DNA of 42,934 nucleotides from Marivita sp. (GTDB taxonomy: Bacteria; Pseudomonadota; Alphaproteobacteria; Rhodobacterales; Rhodobacteraceae): the NCBI RefSeq assembly GCF_022763305.1, contig NZ_JALEGT010000043.1, positions 1 to 42,934 on the forward strand, read 5' to 3'. The translations under genes were made by a program, and so were the position numbers. Below, piece by piece: positions 9,773 through 18,364 of the stretch. The notes below the pieces were generated by a model, which was given only the letters and a program-made list of their open reading frames with translations, had not been told where the DNA came from and did not search any database. Position 1 is the stretch's first letter; each line of letters begins with the position of its first letter.

Positions 9773-10684
9773 GTGGAGAGGGTCGTGCTCGAAAATGAAG
9801 ACATGCGTGTGGCGCTTCTGTCTCATGGCGCGATCACGCAAGGCTGGTGGCTGGGAAACACGCCCCTGATCCTTGGCTACGAGGACCCGACTGCATACCT
9901 GTCTGATCCCTACTTCATGGGGGCCATGGTCGGACGTCTGGCGAACCGGGTCTCGGGCGCGTGCTTCGATCTGGACGGGCGGCATTATTGTCTGGAGGCA
10001 AATGAAGGTCCGAACCAGTTGCATGGCGGTCCCGACGGGCTGTGGAGTCGCTCCTGGAGCATCAATGCCATTAGTCCGTCCGAAGCGCTGCTGACCTTCC
10101 ATTCGCCGGATGGCGACGGCGGCTACCCGGCTGCGGTCGACCTGCGGATGACCGTGACACTCGGGCGCGACAGCCTGACCTACCAGATAGAGGCACGACC
10201 CGATCGCCCAACGCCTCTGAGCCTTGCTCAGCACAATTACTATTGCCTCGGTGAGGGCGGCCTGTCCTTGCATGTGAATGCCGCAGGTTGTCTTGAACTT
10301 GATGTGGCCCAGGTCCCGACGGGAAACGTTCTTCCCCTGTCCTGCACAACGCACGATTTGCGCACAGGCACCGCGCTGGGGAAGGACGGGCCGGACATCG
10401 ATCACTTCTATCTCTTCGATGCAGATCGCGATCCGACCGAACCCAAAGCCACGTTGCGCGCAAAGTCAGGTCTCACACTCGCTTTTTTCTCCGACCAGCC
10501 GGGCGCGCAGGTCTATACCGCGCATGGTCTGGGGCACCCGTTCGCACCGCGCGCTGGGCTGTGTTTCGAGCCGTCAGGCTATCCCGATGCCGTCAACTGC
10601 GCCGCTTTCCCGTCGGTGATCGCCACGCCGGACGCGCCGTATCGCCAGACGCTGCGCCTCGTGGTGTCCGGGAGGGCCGATTGA
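9773..10684 (+). CDS. galM: Aldose 1-epimerase (mutarotase)
   Basis: A 303-residue GalM-family protein. The family active-site pieces are visible: NRVSGACFDLDG and NQLHGGPDGLW (first histidine), LAQHNYYCLG (catalytic histidine region), and CFEPSGYPDAVN with the catalytic glutamate. It interconverts the anomers of aldoses, here probably xylose, so that XylA receives the right form. The GTG at 9773 lies three bases after xylB; an in-frame ATG at 9803 is a possible alternative. The TGA overlaps the next ATG by one base, so the haem protein gene belongs to the same operon. Confidence 0.9.
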   Translation: MERVVLENEDMRVALLSHGAITQGWWLGNTPLILGYEDPTAYLSDPYFMGAMVGRLANRVSGACFDLDGRHYCLEANEGPNQLHGGPDGLWSRSWSINAISPSEALLTFHSPDGDGGYPAAVDLRMTVTLGRDSLTYQIEARPDRPTPLSLAQHNYYCLGEGGLSLHVNAAGCLELDVAQVPTGNVLPLSCTTHDLRTGTALGKDGPDIDHFYLFDADRDPTEPKATLRAKSGLTLAFFSDQPGAQVYTAHGLGHPFAPRAGLCFEPSGYPDAVNCAAFPSVIATPDAPYRQTLRLVVSGRAD

Positions 10685-11979
10685 TGCGCTGCTTGATCCC
10701 CTCTGTTGCAGCGGCGATGGTCGCAACGGCCGCATTCTCGCAAGACCTTGGTCCGCGCCCCATCTTCCCCGAGGTCGATCCCGCGCGTGCTCAACTCGGG
10801 CAGCTTCTGTTCTACGACCCGATCCTGTCAGGCAACCGTCGTGTCAGTTGTGCCACCTGTCATCATCCTGATTTCGGGACCTCTGATGGCGTGTCCCTCG
10901 CCATCGGGGACGGCGGCATCGGGCTTGGTCCGAAACGGCGGATCGACCCCGACAACCCGCCGGAACAGCGGATCCCCCGCAATGCGCCGGGTCTGTGGAA
11001 CCTTGGCGCGACCGAGTACACACGCTTCTTCCATGACGGACGGCTCGAACTGGACCCGTCCCAGCCGAACGGCATCAGGACACCGCTTGGCGCGGACATG
11101 ACAGTCGGGTTCGACTCTCCTCTTGCGGCGCAGGCGATGTTCCCGGTCTTGTCAGGCGATGAAATGGCCGGGCATTATTCCGAGAACGAAATCAGTCGAT
11201 TGGTACGCCAGGGCCTGCTCGCGCAACCGGGCGGTGCCTGGGACGAGATCGCTGCACGCGTTTCCGCCATTCCGGCCTACCGCGCATTGTTCGAGGCTGC
11301 GATGCCCGGAGAGCCGATCACCTTTGCCAATATTGCAAATGTCATTGCGGGCTTCATCGCTTTCGAATGGCGGGCCGACGACGCTCCGTTCGACCGCGCC
11401 ATGGCGGGTGGACCGCCACTTTCGCCCATGGCGCAGGCTGGGCAGGAGTTGTTTTACGGGGCAGCAGGATGTGCCAACTGCCACTCCGGCTGGCTTCAGA
11501 CCGACCATGATTTTCACGCGATTGCCGTTCCTCAGTTCGGCCCAGGCAAGGCTGCGCGCTTTGAAAGCCATGCCCGCGACGAAGGCCGAATTCGGGTCAC
11601 GGGCAAAGCCGAGGATGCCTACGCCTTTCGAACACCCTCCTTGCGCAACGTGACCCTGACCGCGCCTTACGGACATAACGGGGCCTTTCCGACGCAGGAG
11701 TCTGCCATCCGGCACCACCTTGATCCCGAAACGTCGTTGCGGTCCTATGATCTGGGGCAGGCGATCCTGCCCGACCTGCCCGGCAGCCAGGATGACGTCG
11801 TTCTGTCTTCTGCGGAGGACATCAACGCGATTGCGGCGGCGAACGAGTTGCCAGCCAAGGTGTTGACGGATGAGGAGATTGCAAAACTCGAGGCCTTTCT
11901 GAAGGCGCTCGAGGATCCCGCCGAACGGCTGGGCGTTCCGACATCGGTGCCCAGCGGCTTGCCCGTTACCGGCTTGTGA
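10684..11979 (+). CDS. Di-haem cytochrome c peroxidase / MauG-family protein
   Basis: A 431-residue exported protein with signal peptide MRCLIPSVAAAMVATAAFSQ and two c-type haem sites, CATCH at 56-60 and CANCH at 263-267. The FYDPILSGNRRVSC and RTPSLRNVTLTAPYGHNG segments are diagnostic of the CCP_MauG family. Members either reduce hydrogen peroxide or, as MauG does, oxidatively modify a partner protein in the periplasm. Which applies here is not visible. Coupling to galM (TGATG) places it in the xylose operon, which is unusual. An exported ASPIC/UnbV protein on the other arm of the locus is a possible partner. A stem-loop follows the stop codon. Confidence 0.9.
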   Translation: MRCLIPSVAAAMVATAAFSQDLGPRPIFPEVDPARAQLGQLLFYDPILSGNRRVSCATCHHPDFGTSDGVSLAIGDGGIGLGPKRRIDPDNPPEQRIPRNAPGLWNLGATEYTRFFHDGRLELDPSQPNGIRTPLGADMTVGFDSPLAAQAMFPVLSGDEMAGHYSENEISRLVRQGLLAQPGGAWDEIAARVSAIPAYRALFEAAMPGEPITFANIANVIAGFIAFEWRADDAPFDRAMAGGPPLSPMAQAGQELFYGAAGCANCHSGWLQTDHDFHAIAVPQFGPGKAARFESHARDEGRIRVTGKAEDAYAFRTPSLRNVTLTAPYGHNGAFPTQESAIRHHLDPETSLRSYDLGQAILPDLPGSQDDVVLSSAEDINAIAAANELPAKVLTDEEIAKLEAFLKALEDPAERLGVPTSVPSGLPVTGL

Positions 11980-11987
11980 CTGTTCCG

Positions 11988-12020
11988 AAATGCGCGCCGG
12001 CATTGTGAGATTGCGCATTT
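11988..12020 (+). terminator. Stem-loop at the end of the xylose operon
   Basis: AAATGCGC at 11988-11995 is perfectly complementary to GCGCATTT at 12013-12020, with a 17-base loop. It begins 9 bases after the stop of the di-haem cytochrome gene. There is only a weak T-rich tail, so it is a terminator or processing hairpin of moderate likelihood. Confidence 0.4.
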
Positions 12021-12149
12021 GCTTGGTTCACCCCAGATGCCCGCAAAATACGACAATGGAGCGCAGCAAACGGTGATACGTCCGGAAAGACCAGTGGTGC
12101 GTGGCCCAAAGCTCTGCAACGATGAGGTGTGTTGTGTGGGGGCGGGCAA

Positions 12150-12908
12150 GTGACGCAAAACCATAGACCCAAACCAAGGTCAGGGGTTGGGCGATCTTTG
12201 GACCTCTATTATCGCGATGACGCGCGGACAGCGCGTATGGATGCCTTGAACCGACACTTCGTGGTGCCGAACGGCCTTGTTTTCGACATCGGGGCACATG
12301 TCGGAGACCGAACAGCAAGCTTCTTGCGCTTGGGTGCGTCCGTCATTGCGATCGAGCCTCAGCCACGTGTTTTTCGTGCGCTGCGCTTGCTGCACGGACG
12401 CGCGCCCGGCGTGGTCTTGCTGCCTTGTGCGGTCGGGAAAGAGATCGGAGAGGTCACGCTGCACCTCAACGCACGCAATCCAACTGTGGCCACAGTCGCC
12501 CCTGACTTTATCGAGGCGGCAAGAGGTGCGCCAGGATGGACAGACGAGGTCTGGGAGTCCTGCGTCACGGTTCCGATGACGACGCTGGACGCATTGATCA
12601 TCCGTTGTGGTGTCCCGGATTTTATCAAGATCGACGTGGAAGGGCATGAAGCCGAAGTTCTTGCCGGGTTAAGCACTGCCGTACCGGCCTTGTCTTTCGA
12701 ATTCACGACCATCCAACGGCATGTTGCCAAGACCTGTGTCGAACGGCTCGGCGCCTTGGGTTCCTATCGGTTTAACCTGAGCCTCCGTGAAGACCACGCT
12801 TTGCAGCACAGCGACTGGTTGACGGCGGACGCACTCCACACGGAAATGGACGCCTTGCCGGATGCTGCAAATTCCGGTGATGTCTACGCCGTGCTGAGCC
12901 AAGAGTGA
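12150..12908 (+). CDS. FkbM-family SAM-dependent methyltransferase
   Basis: About 252 residues with the class I methyltransferase SAM motif VFDIGAHVGDRTASFLRLGA, followed by VIAIEPQPRVF, and the FkbM landmark FIKIDVEGHEAEVLAGL. FkbM proteins methylate hydroxyls of sugars or polyketides; in alphaproteobacteria they often sit in surface polysaccharide loci. Here the gene converges on a GT4 glycosyltransferase gene with one base between the stop codons. The start is uncertain: GTG at 12150 is used, while an in-frame GTG at 12129 or ATG at 12240 are possible. The substrate is unknown. Confidence 0.75.
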   Translation: MTQNHRPKPRSGVGRSLDLYYRDDARTARMDALNRHFVVPNGLVFDIGAHVGDRTASFLRLGASVIAIEPQPRVFRALRLLHGRAPGVVLLPCAVGKEIGEVTLHLNARNPTVATVAPDFIEAARGAPGWTDEVWESCVTVPMTTLDALIIRCGVPDFIKIDVEGHEAEVLAGLSTAVPALSFEFTTIQRHVAKTCVERLGALGSYRFNLSLREDHALQHSDWLTADALHTEMDALPDAANSGDVYAVLSQE

Positions 12909-12909
12909 T

Positions 12910-13956
12910 CTAGGGCAAAGCGTCCAAGACATCGCCAGCGACTTTGGCGGTGTCCGACCAGGTGGGCAGCAGGTGGCCTGCAGTTCTGGCCGCGATTGCC
13001 ATTTGAGACCGGAGGGCTGGATCGACGAGAAGCGTTTGCAGAGCATCTGCAAAGGCGTGTGCATCCTCGGGAGGCACAAGGACTCCGGCATCACTCGGGA
13101 CCGTGTCAGGCACCGCTCCGGTGGCGCAACTGACGATGGGCAACCCGGCGGCGAGCGCTTCGTCGAAGACGAGGCCATAGCCTTCGTAGCGGGTGGCAAG
13201 GGCAAAGATGGACGCTTCGCTGAAGAGAACACCCAGTTCTTTGTCCGAAACGCGCCCCGCTATGGTGACACGGTCGGACAAGTCCAGATCGACCAAGAGC
13301 TGCCGAAGCTCTGCCGCGTGATCATCGTCATAGGCCGCGCCGGCAATCACGGCAGTCCACCCCTCTGGGTCGAGTAAGGCCAGGCTTTGAAGCAGGATGT
13401 CGTGACCTTTGCGGGGGTGTTGAATGCCGACTGACAGGATCATCGGAGGGTCCTTGGGCGCAGATGCATGGACGGGCCGATCCGTTCCCGGTCGTGCGAC
13501 CGTCATGCGATGCGGGGCAACATCGAACTGATTTTGCAGGATCGTTGCCGTGTGCGGGCTGGGCACCAGAACGTGCGACACCCAAGCCAGGTTGTCGCGT
13601 TCGACGCGGTAAAGAAAGTCGCGCCGCGCTGGGCTCAATCCGCTTTCGAGGGCCAGGGGATGATGGACCATGGCCACGGTTGGAACCTTCAAATCTGCGA
13701 GCGCGCCGGTGTCGATGGTGGCGGACAAAAACCCATCGAGGATCACGGGACGGTTCGGATCGAGGCTTTTCAATTGGTCGATCAGGTCACCCATATCCTC
13801 TGGACTCGGATCGGGAAAGGAGGCGCCGATCTGGAGGAACTGCATATCGCGCCCCTGTTGGCGCAGACTTTCGAGAAGGCGGCGTTCGTAATGATACCCG
13901 CCCGTCGGTTGGGTGATATCTCCGGGTATGGCAAAAGCAGCGGGGCGCAGGGTCAT
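12910..13956 (-). CDS. GT4-family glycosyltransferase
   Basis: A 348-residue GT-B glycosyltransferase. The N-terminal half has the acceptor-domain segment TQPTGGYHYERRLLESL, and the C-terminal half has SVGIQHPRKGHDILLQSL and the nucleotide-sugar motif RYEGYGLVFDEALAAGLP with the EX7E glutamates. It probably transfers a sugar from a nucleotide donor at the cytoplasmic face. The ATG at 13956 overlaps the stop of the permease gene by one base (TGATG), so it is the last gene of the leftward ABC operon. The frame stays open further upstream but that part is the permease gene read out of frame. Acceptor and linkage are unknown. Confidence 0.85.
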   Translation of the reverse strand: MTLRPAAFAIPGDITQPTGGYHYERRLLESLRQQGRDMQFLQIGASFPDPSPEDMGDLIDQLKSLDPNRPVILDGFLSATIDTGALADLKVPTVAMVHHPLALESGLSPARRDFLYRVERDNLAWVSHVLVPSPHTATILQNQFDVAPHRMTVARPGTDRPVHASAPKDPPMILSVGIQHPRKGHDILLQSLALLDPEGWTAVIAGAAYDDDHAAELRQLLVDLDLSDRVTIAGRVSDKELGVLFSEASIFALATRYEGYGLVFDEALAAGLPIVSCATGAVPDTVPSDAGVLVPPEDAHAFADALQTLLVDPALRSQMAIAARTAGHLLPTWSDTAKVAGDVLDALP

Positions 13957-15536
13957 CAGATTTGCTCGGGGGCGTAGATGGTCAGGACATGTTGTTCGAC
14001 AAAGGCGACAAGCGCATAACCAAGAGCCGACAACACCGAGACGAGGACAACCGAACTCCACAACATGTCGTAGTCCGACAGTGAGGCCGACAAGGCCATC
14101 AGACTGCCAATACCACCGCCTGTGGCGAGCCATTCGGCAACCGTGATGGCCAGCACTGAGGCAGGCACAGCCATCCGCGCGGCCGCAAAGAAGGCGGGCA
14201 GCATGGCGGGTATTCGGACACGAAACAGACGGGTCAAGGGCCCGGCGGCAAAGCTGTCGAAGACATCGAATATCTGGCCAGGTGTCTGTCGCAACCCATG
14301 CAGGCAGGCGACAAGTGTTGGAAAAAAGACCATGATCGCAACCAATGTGATGGTGCCGATGGCTCCACGCCCCAGCAGAAGCACCACCAACGGTGCGGTC
14401 GTGACAATCGGCACAGATCGCAGCGCGATAGCCAACGGCATCGCCGTGTGGGACAGGGCGGGCACAAGCGTCAATAACATGGCAAGCCCGGCACCGGCTG
14501 CGAGACCGGCAAGGTAGCCCGGAATGAGAAACATCGCGGTTTCGCCGAGCGCTTTGCCCAAGGCCGCGCGGGTCTGCGCCGCGTCGGGATCGACGAAGAG
14601 AGCTTCGACGACGTCGATTGGACCCTTTGCAAAGAAGGCATTGAGATCGAACAGCCAAATTGCTCCGGCCCATGCCAGAAGGACCAACAGCACAACGAGA
14701 CCCGTGTCGCGCCATGCCGCACTGGCCCCAACAGCCTGAGTGGGCATCGCGAGAATGACAGGGGGGTCTTCAAGAAGAATACGGCGCGCCAGTGCTCCGA
14801 TCAGAAGATAGGCGAGGATCGCAACCGCCGTTGCAACTGTCGCCAGCGCCCAGGTCATTTCGACATCAAGGGCGCGCAGCGCGCGGATGGTCAGGACGCC
14901 CATGCCCCGTTCTGAACCGGTGAACTCTCCGACCATGGCTCCGAGAAAGGCTGCGGGGGCGGCAATCTGAAGACCTGTGAACAGGTAGGGAAGCGCTGCC
15001 ATGGCACGCACATGAACAAGCGCTGAAAATCGCCCCCGCCCATAGCTGCGCACGAGATCGAACCAACTGTCCGGTGCCGCGCGCAGCCCGACCAGCAAGG
15101 GAATGAGCGTTGTGTAGTAAACCGCAAGTGCAGCAAGCACGATCTGAGGCCCGTTTCCGGGACCAAAGAAAACCCGTAGAATTGGTCCGGTGGCGACGAG
15201 CGGCAAGCAGAAGACGATCAGTGCAAGGCCTGTCACCACGCGTTCACTGCGCGGCCACGCCGAGGCCAAAGCCGCGAGCACCAAAGCCGCCAGATTGCCC
15301 AGCACAAATCCCGCTGTCGCGTTGCCCAGCGTCACCCAAAGAGCGCGCAGCATCAGTTGCCATTCGTTCGCAAGGTACAGCAGAATTTGGCTCGGCGCGG
15401 CGACTACGTAGCTGTCGGTCAGGACATGTCCGGCGGCCTCCCATCCCAGCAGAACGACGATGATGCCCAGCCAGGCATCCGGGCGTCGGATGCGAGGACG
15501 CAAAAGGCGCAGACCGCGCTCTGCCGTGAGTGTCAT
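13956..15536 (-). CDS. ABC transporter permease, fused tandem domains (NitT/TauT type)
   Basis: A 526-residue membrane protein that contains two BPD_transp_1 permease units joined head to tail, roughly 20-255 and 285-520. Each half shows the SsuC/TauC-like pattern. The first has LPLVATGPILRVFFG and the loop RVRAMAALPYLFTGLQIAAPAAFLGAMVGEF-like region. The second has LRSVPIVTTAPLVVLL, then RIPAMLPAFFAAARMAVPAS and TVAEWLATGGGIGSLM. SsuC/TauC permeases are normally about 260 residues and dimerise, so this gene supplies a pre-joined pair. It overlaps the ATPase gene by four bases and the glycosyltransferase gene by one. Confidence 0.88.
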   Translation of the reverse strand: MTLTAERGLRLLRPRIRRPDAWLGIIVVLLGWEAAGHVLTDSYVVAAPSQILLYLANEWQLMLRALWVTLGNATAGFVLGNLAALVLAALASAWPRSERVVTGLALIVFCLPLVATGPILRVFFGPGNGPQIVLAALAVYYTTLIPLLVGLRAAPDSWFDLVRSYGRGRFSALVHVRAMAALPYLFTGLQIAAPAAFLGAMVGEFTGSERGMGVLTIRALRALDVEMTWALATVATAVAILAYLLIGALARRILLEDPPVILAMPTQAVGASAAWRDTGLVVLLVLLAWAGAIWLFDLNAFFAKGPIDVVEALFVDPDAAQTRAALGKALGETAMFLIPGYLAGLAAGAGLAMLLTLVPALSHTAMPLAIALRSVPIVTTAPLVVLLLGRGAIGTITLVAIMVFFPTLVACLHGLRQTPGQIFDVFDSFAAGPLTRLFRVRIPAMLPAFFAAARMAVPASVLAITVAEWLATGGGIGSLMALSASLSDYDMLWSSVVLVSVLSALGYALVAFVEQHVLTIYAPEQI

Positions 15537-16333
15537 TGAGCCGCCAACGGCTTTTCCGCCTCAGACTTGCTGTCGGACAATGCGCTGAAGACCTGTTCGA
15601 TCAGGTCTGCCGCAGTCCTGTCTCGTGCCATTTCTTGTGTCCGTGGTCGTGGCAGAACGATCGGGATATCGGTGACGATCCTTGCGGGGCGCGGCGACAG
15701 GACGATCACGCGGTCTGACAGCAGAACGGCTTCGCTGACCGAATGCGTGACAAGGATCGTTGTTGTGCCTTGCGCCTCCCAGATGCGGGGCAGATCCTGT
15801 GCAAGCTGCTGGCGCGTCAATTCATCGACCGCGCCGAAAGGCTCATCAAGCAGGAGGAGACCTGGCCGGGTTGCCAGCGCCCGGGCAATCGCGGCACGCT
15901 GGCGCATGCCACCGGACAGTTCTGCCGGACGTGCGTCTGCAAAGCCGTCGAGCCCCACAAGCTGGATCAGTTGATCAATCGAGTGGCTGTCCACAGGTTT
16001 TCGCGCGAGCTTCAGCGCCAAGGCAATATTGCCGTGTACGCTGCGCCATGGCAGCAGCGATGGGTCCTGAAACGCAACCGAGAGGCCAGCCCGTTTGCGT
16101 GTCTCTAGTGGTGCTGCACCGCCGATGGACACGCTTCCGCTGCTTGGCTCCTCCAGCCCTGCAATCATCCGCAAGAGAGTCGACTTGCCGCAGCCGGATG
16201 GTCCGACAAGCGCCGTTGTCTGCCCCGACTCGAATGTCAGGTCCAAGGCCTGAACCGCTTCCGTTCCGCCTTGAAAGGTCTTGCCAAGACCGGTGCAGAC
16301 AATCTCGGGCGGTGGTGTGCGATCAGGCGGCAT
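15533..16333 (-). CDS. ABC transporter ATP-binding protein (SsuB/TauB type)
   Basis: A 266-residue ATPase with Walker A GPSGCGKST (44-52), Q-loop VAFQDPSLLPWRSV near 87, signature LSGGMRQ (139-145), Walker B LLLLDEPFGAVD (159-170) and switch histidine in LVTHSVSEAVLLSDR. This is the layout of nitrate/sulfonate/taurine-type importers. It energises the fused permease next door. Its start overlaps the end of the binding-protein gene by 11 bases and its end overlaps the permease start by four, so the operon is tightly coupled. Confidence 0.92.
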   Translation of the reverse strand: MPPDRTPPPEIVCTGLGKTFQGGTEAVQALDLTFESGQTTALVGPSGCGKSTLLRMIAGLEEPSSGSVSIGGAAPLETRKRAGLSVAFQDPSLLPWRSVHGNIALALKLARKPVDSHSIDQLIQLVGLDGFADARPAELSGGMRQRAAIARALATRPGLLLLDEPFGAVDELTRQQLAQDLPRIWEAQGTTTILVTHSVSEAVLLSDRVIVLSPRPARIVTDIPIVLPRPRTQEMARDRTAADLIEQVFSALSDSKSEAEKPLAAQ

Positions 16334-17321
16334 GGACCTCTTCTAGGATCGAACGGTCCCAAAGGTCAGGCGTGACCGTCCGACCGAGGAGCGCGAGAGT
16401 TTCGATATTCGCCGCAACTGTCTCGTCTGTCCACCACCCGAAGCCATTGGCATCCGTTAGGTCGGAAAACATCAGTGGCACCTGGCGCGCGGCCTGCAGC
16501 TTCTGCGTCTCGAGATCAAGCCCAGCATCCGGGTACATCTCGAGCGTCAAGGCCGCGGCCGCATCGGTATCGGCGCGATACGCCTCCCAGCCGCGCACTT
16601 CGCCGGACATCAATGCGACCAGTTCTGCACGGCGATTGGCCAGCGTGTCTTCGGTGGCGATATAGGTTTGTGAATGGACCGAGTAGCCGTGATCGGCCAT
16701 CAACATGGTGAGGTTGTCCACTCCCTGCATCGTCATCGCAACAGGCAGATCCGTTTCCCAGCACAGCAGGCAATCGACCTCTCCTGCCAAAAGTGGCTGG
16801 GCGGAATATTGCGTCGGGACAATGTCGATCCCGTTAATGTCGACACCGTTCAGGCTGCACAGTGCCTGAAGCACCGGTGTGTTGGCCAACGCCATGCCGA
16901 TGCGCTTGCCCACCAGATCGGCAGGTTCGTTGACTGGGTTCGCGGGCAACGAGGCAATGACGAAGGGATTCTTCTGCATCGCAACGCCCAGAATTTTGAA
17001 AGGCGCGCCTTCTGCAACGGCCGCGGCGGTGTAATCCGCCGCTGAAATCCCCACCAATGCCGTACCCGACACGACTGGCGGTTCGACCGGTGCATTCGGA
17101 CCTCCGGGCAGCAGGGACACCTCGAGTCCGGCCTCGGTCCACCAACCGCGGTTCAGCGCGATATAGCTGCCCGCAAATTGGCTGGAGTGCAGCCAAGAGA
17201 GCTGCAAGCTCACCGTCGTTTGCGCCTGCACCAGAGTGGGTTTGAAGCCGAGCGCGCTGACGCCGGCGACTGCGGCACCGGCGGTCAGAAAATTCCGTCG
17301 TGATAGGGGCGTATGGGTCAT
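16323..17321 (-). CDS. ABC transporter substrate-binding protein, NMT1/THI5-like, Tat-exported
   Basis: A 332-residue binding protein. The N-terminus SRRNFLTAGAAVAGVSALGF has the twin-arginine motif, so export as a folded protein is likely. The mature part (VSLQLSWLHSSQFAGSYIALNRGWW, then VSLLPGGPN) is typical of the NMT1/THI5 family, which includes nitrate, sulfonate and pyrimidine (thiamine precursor) binders. The ligand cannot be read. A CAGGAGG ribosome site lies five bases before the ATG (17327-17333), and a 15-base palindrome lies directly beyond it. It is the first gene of the leftward ABC operon. Confidence 0.88.
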   Translation of the reverse strand: MTHTPLSRRNFLTAGAAVAGVSALGFKPTLVQAQTTVSLQLSWLHSSQFAGSYIALNRGWWTEAGLEVSLLPGGPNAPVEPPVVSGTALVGISAADYTAAAVAEGAPFKILGVAMQKNPFVIASLPANPVNEPADLVGKRIGMALANTPVLQALCSLNGVDINGIDIVPTQYSAQPLLAGEVDCLLCWETDLPVAMTMQGVDNLTMLMADHGYSVHSQTYIATEDTLANRRAELVALMSGEVRGWEAYRADTDAAAALTLEMYPDAGLDLETQKLQAARQVPLMFSDLTDANGFGWWTDETVAANIETLALLGRTVTPDLWDRSILEEVHAA

Positions 17322-17337
17322 AACATCCTCCTGAAAG

Positions 17338-17352
17338 TTAGCTTTAAGCTAA
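17338..17352. promoter_or_regulatory. Palindrome next to the binding-protein ribosome site
   Basis: TTAGCTTTAAGCTAA has two perfect 7-base arms around one central base. It lies 5 bases upstream of the CAGGAGG of the Tat-exported binding-protein gene on the minus strand. It may be a repressor operator or a small leader hairpin. No known riboswitch consensus is visible around it. Confidence 0.4.
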
Positions 17353-17422
17353 GCGGGGTCCCAGCCATGGCAAGTGTGCGGTGTCCGCCAATCATATCGC
17401 GTAACGCGTTCTTGGTCTGCGG

Positions 17423-18364
17423 CTACAATTTAATGCGCTCTGCATGTGGTTTGTGCCGGAGAAAAAACAGACCGGGCAGAACCGCCACGACGAATGACAG
17501 ACCAAAGGCAACACTTGCAGCGAGCCCACCACTTGCCGAAGCTCCCGCAAGTGGCAGCAGCGCGGCGGCAGCCCCTTCGCGCAGGCCCCACCCGGAAACC
17601 GAGATCGGGATGAGCATCGTAAAGAGGATCAGGGGGACCAAAGCGGCCATGGCCGGTACGGAGAGATCAACCCCAACCGCGCGCGCGCATGCCGCAAAGG
17701 CCGTGATGTTGCAAAAGGTCGTTCCGACACTCAGCGCGAGATGTGCCGGAAGGAACCTGTCCGTAAACACGGTTTTCCCGAGCAATGTCAAAAGGATAAC
17801 CGCTCCGCGTCCAATCGCGCCACCGAGGCGGCTGGCACCCCAGACCAATAGTGGAAGCATCAGTCCGGCCAAGAGACAGACTGTCACCGGCGCAGCCAGC
17901 CAGTTCGGCCAATCCAGACCTCCGGGCACAAGCTGTGTCGCACCGAACGCAACAGCAAGCGTGATGAACATCGCGATTTGGCCGATCAGGCGCTCAATCA
18001 CGACAGCTTGTCCCGAAACAAGCAGGCCTGCTTGCTCCCGCTCGCGGTAGGCGCGGGCGGCATCGCCGACCATACCTCCGGGAAGCGACTGGTTCACGAC
18101 CTGTGCAAGGTAGTATTCTCGGATAGCGTGTCCCACTCCGAATGAAATCCCGAGCGCCCGTGCCGTCACCTGCCAGCGCACCGCCGACAAGATCGTTTGG
18201 ACGGTCAACAGACCAACGGCACAGGCAAGCCAAGGCCAGTCGGCTGTGGCAAGGCGGTGCACGGCCGATGGCCCATCTGCCGCCTTCCAGAGCAGGGTAA
18301 GCAATCCGCCGGCGACGATCAACTGGCCGACGGTCCAGAGATACGGCGGACCTCGGCGTTTCAA
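17423..18364 (-). CDS. Flippase-like integral membrane protein (LPG_synthase_TM / UPF0104 family)
   Basis: A 313-residue, almost wholly hydrophobic protein with about eight membrane segments. QVVNQSLPGGMVGDAARAYR and the distal ISVSGWGLREGAAAALL segment are family landmarks of the flippase-like domain, which is related to the membrane half of MprF. The start is a TTG whose bases overlap the TGA of the upstream gene (TTGA), so expression depends on it. Family members are proposed to move lipids or lipid-linked sugars across membranes. In this operon a role in flipping the lipid donor or product of the neighbouring enzymes is an inference. Confidence 0.8.
   Translation of the reverse strand: MKRRGPPYLWTVGQLIVAGGLLTLLWKAADGPSAVHRLATADWPWLACAVGLLTVQTILSAVRWQVTARALGISFGVGHAIREYYLAQVVNQSLPGGMVGDAARAYREREQAGLLVSGQAVVIERLIGQIAMFITLAVAFGATQLVPGGLDWPNWLAAPVTVCLLAGLMLPLLVWGASRLGGAIGRGAVILLTLLGKTVFTDRFLPAHLALSVGTTFCNITAFAACARAVGVDLSVPAMAALVPLILFTMLIPISVSGWGLREGAAAALLPLAGASASGGLAASVAFGLSFVVAVLPGLFFLRHKPHAERIKL

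Noticed and set aside
17322-17422. Possible TPP riboswitch upstream of the THI5-like binding protein
   Set aside because: The minus-strand leader lacks CTGAGA and the other conserved TPP elements; only a short palindrome is present.
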